A DNA stretch of 64,000 nucleotides from Arachis hypogaea (GCF_003086295.3 NC_092040.1:5084001-5148000), one strand, 5' to 3'. Shown: positions 1 to 11,485, counted from the first letter of the stretch. Notes: generated from the sequence alone by a model not told the origin. A program made the numbers and translations.

Positions 1-2
1 AC

Positions 3-485
3 CAACCTTGTCAGAAGAATGTTGATGAGGCTCTTGCTAGTGATGTAATTAGCCGCTCCCTAAGCAAAAATGGCATACAAAGCATGGTGTTCAAGATCAC
101 TTCAAATGAGGCAAATTTCAACAAAGAAAGGTTGAGGGAACTAGCCATGTTTTGTATCGAAGAAGCAGAACAAAAACTCAACATAAAAATGGGTTCAAAA
201 TTTTCTTTTGTGGTGAAAGAATCATCTAAAGTCACAAGGGTAGAAAGCTGCTCAAAATCAAAGAGGGGGCATAGTAGTATGCAGGGTTTGGCCCTCAAAA
301 ATTGTATTCAAATGACACCGACAACATGGAATGAATTTGGATTGTACGAGGTAGCGTTTTGCAAAGGGAATACAGCTGTCCATGTTTCTTGTTGGGTTGC
401 TTCGGTTCCTGATGGACATGTTTTGGCAGTGCCATACCCGAAGGAGAATGTATCTGCTCTGATTATAGTCTCACCTCCACGTTGA
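3..485 (+). CDS. Uncharacterised protein, 3' end of a gene entering from the left edge
   Basis: The frame is open from the window edge to a TGA at 483-485, giving at least 160 residues. The first in-frame ATG is at 84, but open frame precedes it, so I read this as the last exon of a longer gene. The visible protein is soluble-looking: a charged helical stretch (about residues 30-60), a basic patch with KSKRG, then a beta-type C-terminal part containing TTWNEFGLYEV and ending SALIIVSPPR. I see no signal peptide, membrane segment or catalytic motif I can name. The TTWxxFxLYEV string faintly recalls the C-terminal part of BAHD acyltransferases, but the DFGWG motif is absent, so I do not assign it. 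Coding quality (no stops, balanced composition) supports a real exon. Confidence 0.5.
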   Translation, partial: QPCQKNVDEALASDVISRSLSKNGIQSMVFKITSNEANFNKERLRELAMFCIEEAEQKLNIKMGSKFSFVVKESSKVTRVESCSKSKRGHSSMQGLALKNCIQMTPTTWNEFGLYEVAFCKGNTAVHVSCWVASVPDGHVLAVPYPKENVSALIIVSPPR

Positions 486-674
486 AGCAGAGTGCTTAAT
501 TAGATTATAGGATGTTATTTATTTGTTTGTTTTATTATTGTTTTATTATAGTTTCAAGGACTGGCTTTGCTTAGTCGGTTTAGTCCATTCATACCTTGCA
601 ACACTAATTACTCGTTGAGAATTCTTGAGATTTATAGTAATTTATGAAATCATATTTTAAAGGATTTTATTATT
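486..674. other. 3' flank of the partial gene, AT-rich
   Basis: T-rich sequence follows the stop at 485, probably the 3' UTR and terminator of the partial gene. No other feature is seen before the solo LTR. Confidence 0.4.
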
Positions 675-679
675 AGTAG

Positions 680-1178
680 TGTTCCTGTCTAGTAATCTAA
701 GCCGAGGTATAACTTCTTCTTCCGTGTGTATGGAGTTTTCTGTCCTAAGAGTGTACACACCGAGCTATACTTCAGCCGTCAAGGAACACCGGAGGAGGTT
801 GGGACCTGCAAAGAGACTCCAACGCTCAAGTTAGTAAGAGTATAAAATGAATATCAAATGACTCAGAATGAATCGTGTTGTGTACCTAAGATTGGGAGTG
901 GATGTATTTATAGAATTACTTAGTGAGTCTGATATTGTGGAGCTGTTATTGAGTGGGTGATAACTGCTCTTTAGTGCTCTTCTTCAGAGAGATTTGCAGA
1001 GAGATTCCTGTGCCCATTTGGGTTGGCACGTAGTTGTTTGATTTAATAGGATAAGTCTGTTAGGAAATCAAAGTACGTACTCTCCACGTACTCCTGAAAT
1101 ATCACGTGTTTATTTAGTTTTAATTATATTCCGATTTATAGTTTTACCTGAGCCGAATTATAGCCAACGGACGGAACA
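680..1178 (-). mobile_element. Solo LTR, Tat-like Ty3/gypsy
   Basis: The 499-bp unit starts TGTTCC and ends GGAACA, and is flanked by perfect 5-bp duplications AGTAG (675-679 and 1179-1183). The phrase around 800-840 (gacctgcaaagagactccaacgctc-type, followed by aagttagtaagagt) matches the equivalent part of the LTRs at 29583 and 46206, so it belongs to the same broad family. On the minus strand a TATA box (TATAAATAC) lies near 905-915, which sets the transcription direction. No internal region or second LTR is present, which is the usual result of unequal recombination between two LTRs. Confidence 0.8.
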
Positions 1179-1214
1179 AGTAGTTAATATATTGAAAATG
1201 TTTAAATGTGACTT

Positions 1215-1400
1215 TTTTTTCTTATTTTTTTTTTTTGAAATAAACAGCTCAACACAAATAGTAGACCATACAAAATCCAAAAATTAAAAGTAAACTGAAC
1301 ATAAAATTTCACTAACAATTGAAGCAGGTAAATTAATCCTAGTCATTTTTGGTATTGTCATTAACAATTAAAGAATTCACCACCAATTCATTCGTTAGAG
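1215..1400 (-). repeat. Possible LINE 3'-end remnant
   Basis: A T-run (1225-1236) is followed by gaaataaacagctcaacac, which resembles the sequence after the T-run of the LINE at 47017-47050. Read on the minus strand this is a poly(A) tail with the adjoining 3' end. The right limit is unclear. Confidence 0.35.
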
Positions 1401-2255
1401 AACCCAAAGAACCTGTGAATGATTTCTGCTACTCCTGATCCTTTATCCTAGAACACGCGGCTATTTTTTTCTAGCCAATGCTAGTACGTGCTATAGAAAA
1501 ATAGAAAATGCAATATTCTTTAAAAATGAATATTAAAGACAAGTTATTCTTTTTTATACTAACATTCAATCATTATAGTAGATTATAGTCATTATAGTCA
1601 AGTTATTCTTTAAAAATCATGTATTACTATACATAGTCATTATAGTCAATTTTGTCATATAATCATCTAAATAAATGAACTAAAAGCTTGACATTGGAAA
1701 TAGATTTAGAAATTTTTGAATTTATTTTAATTTATATTTTTTTATTTTAATATTTATATATTGCGTGTATGTACCTGCTTAATAACATCATAAATATTTA
1801 TTTTCATAATATAATTATATTTTAGTAAAAATTTATATATAATTATCTTTATATAAAATTAATAATTAATAATAATAAGATGATCACCCAAACCTATTAA
1901 TCTGAATTTTTACCAGACATACTTTGTCTGCGTATATGATTCTATGAATATATGGTATGCAGCTGAATGTGGTGACTATTTAGTAAAGTATAGTGGGCCA
2001 GTATGGGCTAGGTTCAGTTTTGATAAAGTTAACGGAGAAATTCGGGTGCTGCGTTTCCTACCAAGTTTGACGTTCAGTTCAGAACTTGAGATACAAACCT
2101 CTGATGTCAGTTATGTTAGTTCGGCTGGCATTTCATGCGTATTAGGAAGGGCCCCCCGGTAATTTCACACCTCCGATGATGCGGAGGGAAAATTCTGAAG
2201 AAAGATTTTGACAGAAAGCAGAGAAAGAAAAGAAAAGGGTTTAGCTTCTGTAGGA
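1400..2255. other. AT-rich intergenic DNA and 5' region of the next gene
   Basis: Mostly A/T runs with short ATTATAGTCA-type direct repeats around 1565-1650. A 72-codon open frame at 1944-2162 has no recognisable features and is treated as chance. The purine-rich stretch 2185-2255 is probably the 5' UTR of the gene starting at 2256. Confidence 0.4.
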
Positions 2256-4689
2256 ATGGATAGCAGAAGCGGTGGAGAAGAAGAAGGGTTTAGATTAGAG
2301 AATCCGTTTACTTTGAAGGTGGGTCAAGTGTTCACCGGTTTTGGAATCGGATGTGGAGTAGGAATCGGCGTTGGTCGCCCTTTAAATCTAGGTAACCTCC
2401 TCCTCCTTCTTCAAAGAATCGCATTCACATTGTACATCATGGACTTGGGACGCTTCTTCAAACCCAAGAATGACCAAAACCCTACTCACTCTTCTCCCAA
2501 TAAACCATGTATCTTTTATTATTATTTTAATTCCCCTACTCTCTAATGTGGAATGTAGTAGTAGCACTCTTATGCTATTCGTATTTGTTTTGATTTTTTA
2601 AGGTTCAGTGAGTCAAGTACTAGTAGCAGTTTCACATTTATGTTCTTACTTGATAAAGGCCTAATGCATTGAGAAATGTTACTAGAGAGTTTTATTATTA
2701 CTATTGTTTGGTGTAGCTGCAATACCAATGTTGAATCAAGTGATGAGTGCAACCAGAGGTGCAACTGATGCATTCTCGGGTGTTACCAGGCATGTTAATA
2801 CCTCTGTAAGTCAAAATTCGCCATTTCATGTTTAAAGTTTCATTCTTATTTTGATCTTACTTATGTTTCTTTTCTCTCTTGATGGTGGGGGAGCAAGGAG
2901 TTTAAATTGACCTGCTTCTCTCATCAAATATTCCTTTCTCATATTTACACAGTTGAAGAAGTTGGGAGCTAAGAATATTGAAGTCGGTGTTGGATGTGGA
3001 GTTGGTTTTGGCCATGGTTTTGGAGCTGGTATGCCATATGTGTTAAGTATTTCAGCTGCAAAATATTGACATAGCATGAGAAAATCGATATAGCAAATAA
3101 ACTTCAATGCTAACTTGTACGTTCATATCCATGGTACACTAAGAATGAAAATGAGGGAGCAGAATACTTTGTTATGAATTGCCTCGAGATGCTTTAGAAT
3201 GCAAGGCTAGACGCAAGTATTGAGCTTCAATGAAACTTAGCTATCATATGTTTATTCCAGGCCAAAATGGATTCTTCTTGTTAATGTTACTTGACAGAGA
3301 CTTTCCATGTTTTATACTTATTCTTCAATTCATTGTTGAGTTTGTACCTATTTGTTATGGCAGGCGTTGCTGTGAAACCAGGGGTGTTGAATCAAATTCA
3401 ATCTTGTGTTATGGTACGTAAAATTTCTGTCATCTCAAAAGTGTTGTTCTGTATTTTGTCCATTATGTATTATATCTATAATGTTTGCAGTCTTAATTTG
3501 CTAGGTAGCAATGACAAAGATGATGATGAAGCTTGGAATTGTTCCCAATTTACCCTTCAATCCGGGTGCATTTTCAGCGTCCTTTCAAAGTGGTATAAAC
3601 ATGGTCAATAAAAACCAAATTTCACCACCAAGCATGATGCAGCTGGCAGGTAAACCAGCAGATCAAGTTACTCAGGGTCTTGCAGGGTCCCAATCTATGC
3701 AAATTGGGTCGGCTTTTGAAAGTACTAACATTAAAGGAAATGCAATTGACCCCAAAGTTGGCAGCCGAACCGAGAAGGTTATTAGCAACTTTCTGCAAAA
3801 TCCATTGCTAAATGGGGAGGAAGGAGGACTTGATGAATCGGTATGCACTCATTTCCATATGTTACCATTAGGTGTTATATGCCTTTTCTTGCATTTGATA
3901 AAACTTTCTTCTTTTTTCCAAACTTGGGAATGCTAATTGTGGATCAAATGATCAATGCCTCCCCCCACTTATTAAATTTTTATTAACACTGCATTGACAC
4001 ACCCAGCCCCCTAGATCGGCTTGAGTAACAGAATCTTGTCTCTTGATACAGTGCATCTGGAAAGATATGATAGTGAGGAGAATGAGTAGCATCAACCTAT
4101 TTATGTTTTATGCCCCTTGCCCTGTCATCTGTTGGATTAAACTACACATGCCATTCTTGCTTCCATGTTTTAGAGCAATAAATGAAGCTTAGATAGTGTT
4201 TCTTTATATGCACTTTTGAGATATCTTTGGTAGTTTAGTACATACTTACCTTCCAATTATGCTGTTATTGGAAGTCTTGTCCCTTCTCTACAATAATCAC
4301 ACCTTTAAACTTTTTCTCGTGTTCTTTCTCTTTGTTATAGGGGGCTGGACGCCTGCGGTCGGAGAACAATGTACTTCAGATGGTAATTTTTCGTTCTTTG
4401 TAATTGGTGTCAACGACCATAGTTAGATTATCAACAGCTAACCGGTCATTTAACCATTTCATTTGTTTTGACTTTGTTTTATTTTATTTTATGGATTTAG
4501 GTCTTGAAACACCAAAGAATCATTGAAGAACTTGTGGAGGAAAATGAGAAGCTTCGACAGATACTAGTGGAGGACCTGAAAGTACCACCAAGCAAACTTG
4601 AAGCAAATTCTGCAGGTAGAATTAGAAATGAGTTGCCATGTACTAATTGTTTTGAGTGCAGAAGAAAACAAAGAAAAAGAGTACGTTGA
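2256..4689 (+). CDS. Uncharacterised plant protein: glycine-rich GxGxG segments plus C-terminal coiled coil, 7 exons
   Basis: I built the model from GT-AG splice sites and phase: exons 2256-2391, 2717-2805, 2953-3028, 3364-3413, 3505-3840, 4341-4382 and 4501-4689, 918 bp in total, 305 residues. All six junctions keep the frame. The ATG at 2256 is favoured because an acidic, Ser/Gly-rich N-terminus leads straight into the conserved-looking core. Two glycine-rich stretches with alternating Gly, FTGFGIGCGVGIGVGRP (about residues 28-44) and VGVGCGVGFGHGFGAGVAV (about 85-103), look like tightly packed membrane-inserted or membrane-apposed helices. The 3505-3840 exon encodes a Met-rich then polar linker. 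The last exon encodes an EELVEENEKLRQIL coiled coil and a basic tail with CTNCFECRRKQRKR. I do not recognise a named family. The Gly pattern recalls small 'cadmium-induced AS8-like' proteins, but the architecture differs. No function is assigned. Confidence 0.75.
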
Positions 4690-7079
4690 GAATAACTTAC
4701 CGTGATACACATTTACGGTTTCTTTTTTTTTTTGGTATCCTTTTTTTTTTTTTTACTTTTGAAAGAGTTGCGAAATGAATTAGTGGATAGATTATAAGCC
4801 CGAAAAAAAATATCACATTTTAAATTGGATCACCATAAGATGCTACATATTTAAGGAATTTTCATGACAGCATATTATATCCCCTCCCAAGAAAAGTGAA
4901 CAAATGGCTCAGCAAAAACATATTTAGAAAATTTAAGAAGGATCGGTACTGGACTACTGGTTACTCTAACTCGGCCGCATATGTCTCTGTTTTTATTTTA
5001 TTTTATTTCAGGTTTATTAGTGAGCTTAGGCCCAACATAGACTAGGGGAACTATTGTTCTATTTTGAAAATTTCAGATTTTGTTTTTTTTTTTTGTTTTT
5101 TTACCAGAAAATAAAGAAATTCAAACCCACAACCTCTTAGGTGAGTATGGAAAGATTATGCTATTTGATCTATAACTCATTGACAATTTCAGATTTTGTT
5201 GCCATTTGCGTTTTTTTTTTTAAATGATTAAGTAAGGTGACCTTTTGTCTAGGCTCGACACGAGATTTTAATTAACGATAAAAGAAATTAACATATCTTC
5301 GTGAAAAAAAGAATCAATACTTTATAAAATCATATAATTAGGTTACGTAAAATTTTCATAAAAATAGAGATCTATTCTGATAATTAGGTTATGTAATATT
5401 TTCATACTTGTGTTTGCAGATTGTAACATACCCAAGTCCAAAGGAGAAAACAATAAGAGAAAAAAGGGAGAGAACCAAAAGTAAAATAAAATGGTCCACG
5501 CTTACCAAATGTAGGAACTGGTTCGTGTATTACTATACTCAATAACAAGTCTTATTACGACGTGGTATGCAATATCTATGATGCCTAATTAGTAATGGAC
5601 ATCTACCTTATCTTTTCTTTTTAATTGTGTATGTGATGTGGAACATTCCATCAATAATTGTAGAAAATTAATTTTTATAGTGCTGATCGTTGATCCCTTT
5701 TGTAAGTAACTAATAATGAAAGGCAAAAGGAGAAAATGCTAGTGCTTGATAAGTTTGCACTCACATTGGTACACATAAGTTTTATGCCCACAAGTCAGCG
5801 TGAATCTAATGCTTTATTTGGTGTGGTACTAAATTCTCTCCCCTTTTTATTTTGTTGGTTGCCAAATTCTCCCTTTGTATTTTGATCAGAAATGAATAAA
5901 TTCTTCAGCTTTATGGCACGAAGGACCATTTATATGGCTACAGCTAGAATTAGTTCCTTTTTTTGTGGTTTTTTTTGTGGGGGGGTTAGTTGTTTCAGAA
6001 GAACAAGTAAAAGTCTAAATGCTTTGATTTCATTGTGTCAAAAAAGTGAAGTATGAGGAATGATTAGGGTGCCAAGGACAGCGTGTCCTTCTCTAATGCT
6101 CCCCTCATTATATGGTGTTGACTGTGTCAAGAGTTTGTATTTGTATTGTATTCAACAAAATATAATGGCCACATATTCGGATTGTAAATCAATCAACACT
6201 CACTCCTCTAAGGTGTGTGAGATAATAATAATAATATGAATGTGACTAAATTCATGTAGAGACAGCTATACAGGCAGATAAAGGTCTTCTATCAAAGCTA
6301 TAATATAATTAAACGACGATCAATATCAAAAGAGGGAATTAGATTCATCAGAAAATCGTGTCTTCTAAAATCATTTTCCTTGGATACCCTTTAGTTTAGA
6401 CTATCTGAACCCTAGTTTAATCTGATCTCTTTTGTATATAAGTTGGATCAAGTAACATTTTTTTTTTAACCACAAAGAAAGCCGCATCAATTATGAGGCT
6501 CTTGTTATTCTTGGAATTCCATTATGTTGAGCACTCACAAAATTCCAAAAGCATAACATGTTGCTCTCTTAAACAGCTATCTCTACTACCACCTAACCTT
6601 TTTTCTGCATCTCTCATTCCCCACCACCACCACCAATTGCACCTATCCCATTACTCTCTTATCTCTTTTGTATTTACACACCAACAAAAAGGCTTCAGTT
6701 AACAACATTCATCATTATTTAACTTCCAACTACACACTAATTACTAGGTATATGTGAATGTCATGCCATTGACTTGACTCAAAAGACTTATGTTTTGTGT
6801 TCTCAAGTGTGAATAATATTAGAGATTAGAAAACATAAATAGAAATAATGAGATCTCTCTTATTCAGTGAGCTACAAAATGCTACAATGTGACAAGTAAC
6901 ATAAATACACACACATGTCTGTTATGTAAATAGATGCTCATCCTCCCAAACAAATCAACAATGAAGCACTCAAAAATCATACACCAAATCTATGAAACAA
7001 GAAGCTAAAAGGAACGAGTGTAAAACTAGAGAGAGAGAGAAGGAAGAAGCTACAACCAAGTACACACCATCCTTTCTCT
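4690..7079. other. Intergenic, with T-runs and repeat fragments
   Basis: No gene is visible. It contains several T homopolymers (about 4722-4754, 5085-5101, 5210-5221). At 5105-5186 there is a retro-remnant-like phrase reading 'caaacccacaacctcttagg' and onward, of which a diverged relative occurs near 19430-19460. The stretch 6493-6702 is open but composed of CT/CA-rich sequence and is not convincing. The segment 6840-7079 is probably the 3' UTR of the minus-strand AGP gene. Confidence 0.4.
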
Positions 7080-7583
7080 TCAACCAAGAAGCACTGCACC
7101 ACCACCCAACAATGCTGCTACCATCACCAAGCTGAAGCTGCTTCCATGAACAAACGCGTTTGAGCTTGGGGACTTCGGAGGCGCTCCGGTGGATGGTGAC
7201 GGTGACGGTGACGGTGACTGTGACGATGACGGCGTGGGAGATGGTGGAGAGTCCATGGCTGGTGATGAAGCAGGGGAAGGAGCAGAGCCTGAAGGAGGTG
7301 TTGACGTCGTGGAAGATGGGCTTGGGGTTGGGCTTGAGGAAGTTGGACTTGGGCTTGACATTGGTGGGGGCGGTGAAACCGGTGGTGAGACCGGAGATGC
7401 GGCAGGTGGTGGAGGGGTGGTGGTGGGGGCCATTGGTGAAGCTGGCGATGGTGTTTTTGGTGTTGATGGTGAGCTCTTGGGTGAAGCTGAAGGTGAAGGT
7501 GACGGAGCTTGTTGCGCTGTGGACATTGTTGCCACCAGAATTATGGACATAGATAACACGAGCATGGCACGTGACAGTGCCAT
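7080..7583 (-). CDS. Classical arabinogalactan protein, GPI-anchored
   Basis: A single-exon 167-residue protein. Residues 1-23 form a cleavable signal peptide (hydrophobic LVLSMSIILVATM, cleavage likely after STA). Residues 24-140 consist almost only of Pro, Ser, Ala and Thr, with SPSPSP, PPPP and TPSP motifs. These are the substrate pattern for prolyl hydroxylation and type II arabinogalactan attachment. The C-terminus (after SSNAF) is a hydrophobic segment ending VMVAALLGGGAVLLG, a GPI-anchor addition signal. The expected location is the outer plasma membrane and cell wall, with roles in growth or signalling as for AGPs generally. The complementary strand is also open because of Pro/Ser codon composition, but only the minus frame has a signal peptide and anchor. 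A TATA-like element lies about 115 bp upstream. Confidence 0.92.
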   Translation of the reverse strand: MALSRAMLVLSMSIILVATMSTAQQAPSPSPSASPKSSPSTPKTPSPASPMAPTTTPPPPAASPVSPPVSPPPPMSSPSPTSSSPTPSPSSTTSTPPSGSAPSPASSPAMDSPPSPTPSSSQSPSPSPSPSTGAPPKSPSSNAFVHGSSFSLVMVAALLGGGAVLLG

Positions 7584-7697
7584 GGCTGAACAGAAACCGA
7601 AACCGAAGAAGAAGAAGAAAACAGAGAAACAGAGACAGTGCTGTTCTGTTTTTTGAAGTAGAACAGAGGAATGAGAATGGGGTTGTTATTGTGATTG

Positions 7698-7705
7698 ATA
7701 TATAG
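7698..7705 (-). promoter_or_regulatory. Probable TATA box of the AGP gene
   Basis: The minus strand reads CTATATAT about 115 bp upstream of the AGP start codon, a normal plant distance once a 5' UTR of roughly 80 bp is allowed for. An (AAT)n tract begins 6 bp further upstream. Confidence 0.5.
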
Positions 7706-7710
7706 TAACA

Positions 7711-7789
<79 letters not shown>
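7711..7789. repeat. (AAT)n microsatellite, about 26 units
   Basis: A 79-bp perfect or nearly perfect AAT tract lies immediately upstream of the AGP TATA box. A shorter (TTA)n tract follows at about 7818-7833. Confidence 0.97.
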
Positions 7790-7841
7790 TAAGAAAAGTG
7801 AAAAAGAATGAAAAGGCTTATTATTATTATTATTTTTTTTT

Positions 7842-7858
7842 GGGGGGGGGGGGGGGGG
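7842..7858. repeat. G17 homopolymer next to a T9 run
   Basis: Seventeen consecutive G bases follow nine T. Long G homopolymers are rare in plant DNA and prone to length error in sequencing, so the exact count may be unreliable. Confidence 0.9.
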
Positions 7859-7859
7859 A

Positions 7860-8800
7860 CAGTGAAATAGGAGAATATTTTCATGCAATGAAGATGAAGC
7901 GTGAGGTGGACACGTATGGATTATGGAAAGGCAGAGATAAAAGAAGCATCTTTCTTTGTGAGGTCCAACACCAATGGAATTGGAATTACCTCATTCATGA
8001 ATATTTTACAATATCTTGCATTCTTACCATTATTAATCATTAGGAAACTTAGATCACATCAGATTTTGACTTAAAAATGCTTCTAAATAACATAACTTTG
8101 TTTTGACTTTTGTGAGTTCAAAGTACCTTTGGTTTGTATTATAGCACATAATTTTAGGCATCATTTCGTGTTACAATAAAATAGTATATGTTCCAATAAA
8201 CAATTAGTATAATAACGGTGTTAAGTTGCTGTTGGTAACACAATTTAGATGATTGTGTTGGAGCTTTAGGAAATGTACATATGCACCCATCACTTTCTCA
8301 TTAAGAATGGTAAGCTTGTGTCCCCATATCCCTCCAATGGAGGGAGAGAAAGAGAAAATTGCTAGCAGACAGCTTGCTCCAGGCGGGTGGAGAACAACGT
8401 CTTGTCGTTTTGGACTTAGAAATTTAGTCATTAGAATAATCATGTTGTTCAAACAAATAACATCATTGTTTGAGCAACAATAACTTACATGGCTGCTACA
8501 CTGATATTTTCTTCCTACTTAGCATTGAGCCATTCACATTGAGCCAAATGTATGATTATACACTTTCCCATGTGATTCCAGGACCACTTATGCCACACTT
8601 TTTTGTTCTCTTCACCCGAGAGAAAAAGAATAGGAAAGAAAGAATATATTTATCTCGGTTTCTTTTGTTTCTTTACAATTTATTTGTGAACAATGAATAG
8701 AACTTTTTAATTTTAATATAGAGAATTAATATGGAGAGAAGGTTGGTGTATAGTAGAATTATGAAGGTATATGGTGTTTTATCAGGAGGATTGTATAAGA
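7860..8800. other. AT-rich intergenic DNA, no gene seen
   Basis: Short open frames on both strands (for example 8253-8483) show no domain, codon bias or splice structure. I see nothing else. Confidence 0.4.
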
Positions 8801-8802
8801 TA

Positions 8803-9001
8803 AATCGGACCGTTCGATTAGAGGTACTGAAAACTCTCGGTTCGATTTGTGTACTGACAGAAAATTTTGGGTCTAATTTGTGTATTGGCAAAAAATTTTG
8901 GGTCCAATTTATATACTGGCAGAAAATTTTGGGTCCAATTTCAAAAAACTCTCGACCTGATTTGTGTCCCTCTCTCTGCAATGAAATCGGACCATTCGAT
9001 T
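8803..9001. repeat. Short tandem repeat of about 31 bp flanked by two near-palindromes
   Basis: Three units of about 31 bp, each with AAAATTTTGGGTCYAATTT and TACTGGCAG-like parts, run from about 8850 to 8942. The block is bracketed by near-palindromes AATCGGACCGTTCGATT (8803-8819) and AATCGGACCATTCGATT (8985-9001), in the same orientation. No TSD was found. Confidence 0.7.
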
Positions 9002-9794
9002 TCTTTCCACTAAAACAAAAAATTAAAAACCGTCACAATCATGTATATCTCTCCGATACTCCATAACTCAGCATAATTCACATATCAATTTCACATAAAA
9101 AAAATTAGCTCAATGAATAATGATAGTAAACAATGTTCCATGTCTATCATGTTTTCCTCACTTACGAGTAGTGATGCCATACAAGAGATAAATTAGCGAA
9201 AAATGTAACCGAAAGAAATCAAGGTATGATTCATATTCACAAGCTATAAAAAAATACAATTGTGGAACGGTAATTACCATATTATGAAATAAATTGTTAC
9301 TGTTAATTTAGCCATGCTTATACAACATGGTTAATTTTAAAATGTTAAAAAGAAGTAAGCTCCCAACAAAATTTTTAATAATGAAACATGATCAGAAATA
9401 TCATGTTGTAGAACTCTCCAAATTACGTCGTGAGTATAGAAAAGTGAAGAATGAAAATAGAGTTGGTGTCCTTATCCGAGAGCTACATATATTACCTCCA
9501 ACTGAAGCTCCATGATGTTGGTGTTCAATGTCTTCACATTGTTTAAGACAGATTCCTTAGGAGTGGGAATGGTGTCGCTGTATCTTCATGAAGATAGCTG
9601 CAGATTTTACATCAATAATGTCATATTACTCAACTGCACTTACATCTCTACATTGTTGGTTTGGTATATATACTAATCAGATATTGAACATTTCTATAAT
9701 TAAATCAAATTGGGTTAAGTGTATTTATTCCTAATCAAGTTAGTTGCATATCGATTAAAATGATCATATTTATGTTTTATGTAAAAAAAATTAA
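9002..9794. other. Intergenic, no confident gene
   Basis: A 62-codon open frame at 9327-9515 is Lys/Arg-rich and lacks recognisable features. It might be a gene fragment, but I cannot support it. Confidence 0.35.
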
Positions 9795-9803
9795 AAATAA
9801 TTA

Positions 9804-10106
9804 GGACAGTGCTAGGGAGCCAATGGCTTAAGTGTACAATGTATACAATGGGTTAAATTTTTGGTCCATGAATAAAATAAATATCACCCACACTATCCAG
9901 AATAACCATCCGAATACCAGGGAGTTTACCAAGGATCGAACCCTTGACCTTTCGGATCTAGAACTTTAATACCATGTAATGAACCCACTCATCCCAAAAA
10001 CGTAACTTGACAGGACAATGTAATACTAATGGTCATATCTCTAATACTTTCTAAACCTCCATTGTACACATTGTACGTTTAGACCATTGGCTCCCTATAC
10101 TTTTCC
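9804..10106. mobile_element. Mutator-like MITE, 303 bp, with 9-bp TSD
   Basis: Terminal inverted repeats of about 40 bp: the left end GGACAGTGCTAGGGAGCCAA pairs with the right end, whose reverse complement is GGAAAAGTATAGGGAGCCAA. The TIRs continue inward through TGTACAATGTATACAATGG-type sequence. Perfect 9-bp duplications AAATAATTA flank it (9795-9803 and 10107-10115). A 9-bp TSD is characteristic of the Mutator superfamily. There is no coding capacity. The interior (tatccagaataaccatccg, gacctttcggatctagaac) recurs at 61950-62018 and 63275-63385. Confidence 0.9.
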
Positions 10107-10115
10107 AAATAATTA

Positions 10116-10680
10116 TTATTTATTTTTTAGTTGTGAGTTTATTTGATAGGTATGGTGTATTTAATTGTTCGAATAAATTATAGTCTATTTTCAGAAACAA
10201 TTAAATAATATTTTGAGAGTTGGACATGGATTTTTATAAAAAAGGAAGAACCCACTATGTGATTGATTGATTTTTTTATTATTATTTAAAATATTTAATT
10301 AAAAAAGAATGACAGAATTTTTAAGAATAAAAAAATAAGTATTACAAAAATTATCAACAAATCGATTAAAAATTAAAAATGTCGAATGAGTTTGATTCCT
10401 TTAATTAATGGTAATACCAAAAATAACTACGAATTAATATCTTATTATTTAACTTTTAATTCTATGCTTTTAAAGTACTTCACCTTATTGTATTAAATTT
10501 TTGTTTAAAAAAAAACATACGATATATATATGGATTTAGATTCTCTAAATTTTAAATTTTATTTAAAAAAAAAGTGTAATCTCTCGCTATTTATTTTATA
10601 AGATAAAAAAATATAAAAAAAAATTATTCAAAAATAAAATATCACACCTTATCTTCTAAAATAAAAATTTAAATTTTAAA

Positions 10681-10711
<31 letters not shown>

Positions 10712-11091
10712 TCGATCAAAGACATATGTAATTGCTATTTATGGCTTCATGAGATTGAGAGTTAAACATGACACATTGTCTCTCTTAATTACTGTCAGCT
10801 ATTAATTACACGGATCCAAGTTATGTCATAACTATATGCACCTATCCATCTTTCTTTCCATCAACACTAATTGAATCTTAAATCTAATTAAATTGAGATA
10901 ATTTAATAATTAATTTATTTAAATAAATATTATGAATTTAAATTTTTTATATTATACAATAATTTATTAATTAACGAAAAATTTTTAAATAAAATTTTGA
11001 TACACAATAAATTAATTTTTAATTTGTTAAATTAAAAAATATTAAAAAAATTAAAAATAAAAAAATTTAAATTTGATTTATTAGTTTAAAA
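10116..11091. other. Very AT-rich intergenic DNA with (AT)n
   Basis: Mostly A/T runs, with an (AT)n tract at about 10680-10706. A phrase beginning ggatttagattctctaaat near 10531 recurs at about 19040 (ggatttagatcctctaaag), suggesting a dispersed repeat. No gene. Confidence 0.4.
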
Positions 11092-11445
11092 AAAGAGAGA
11101 TGCTCCCATAAAGACAGAGAAAACATCTTTTTTTTAAATATTTTTTAATAATTAAAATTTAACACATATAATTACTTAAATTATATTATTTTTGTCAAAA
11201 TTAAGTTAGACAAATTAATTTGACCGAGAAATAATAAATCAAATTTTGAATCTGTCTAAACTAATATTATTTTTTTATAAAAAATGACTACAACACCCCT
11301 ATTATATAAAATGACTAAAATACTTTTATTATATATATTAATTTTAAAAATTCTAAATTCTAACTATTTTCTTTTCTATCGTTATAGGGTTAGAATTTAA
11401 AATTTTTAAAATTAATCTCTATCATTATAGGATTAGAATTTAAAA

Positions 11446-11485
<40 letters not shown>

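Noticed and set aside
7160..7656. Long plus-strand open frames opposite the AGP gene (for example Gly/Asp/Glu-rich 7189-7656)
   Set aside because: They are the complement of Pro/Ser codons. Only the minus frame has a signal peptide and GPI signal.
6970..7888. Long minus-strand frames running through the (AAT)n tract
   Set aside because: Poly-Ile or poly-Tyr translation of the microsatellite, with no domain.
9920..9990. tRNA-like words (ggatcgaaccc) in the MITE
   Set aside because: They do not fold into a cloverleaf and lack an anticodon arm. The same words recur in a related MITE relic.
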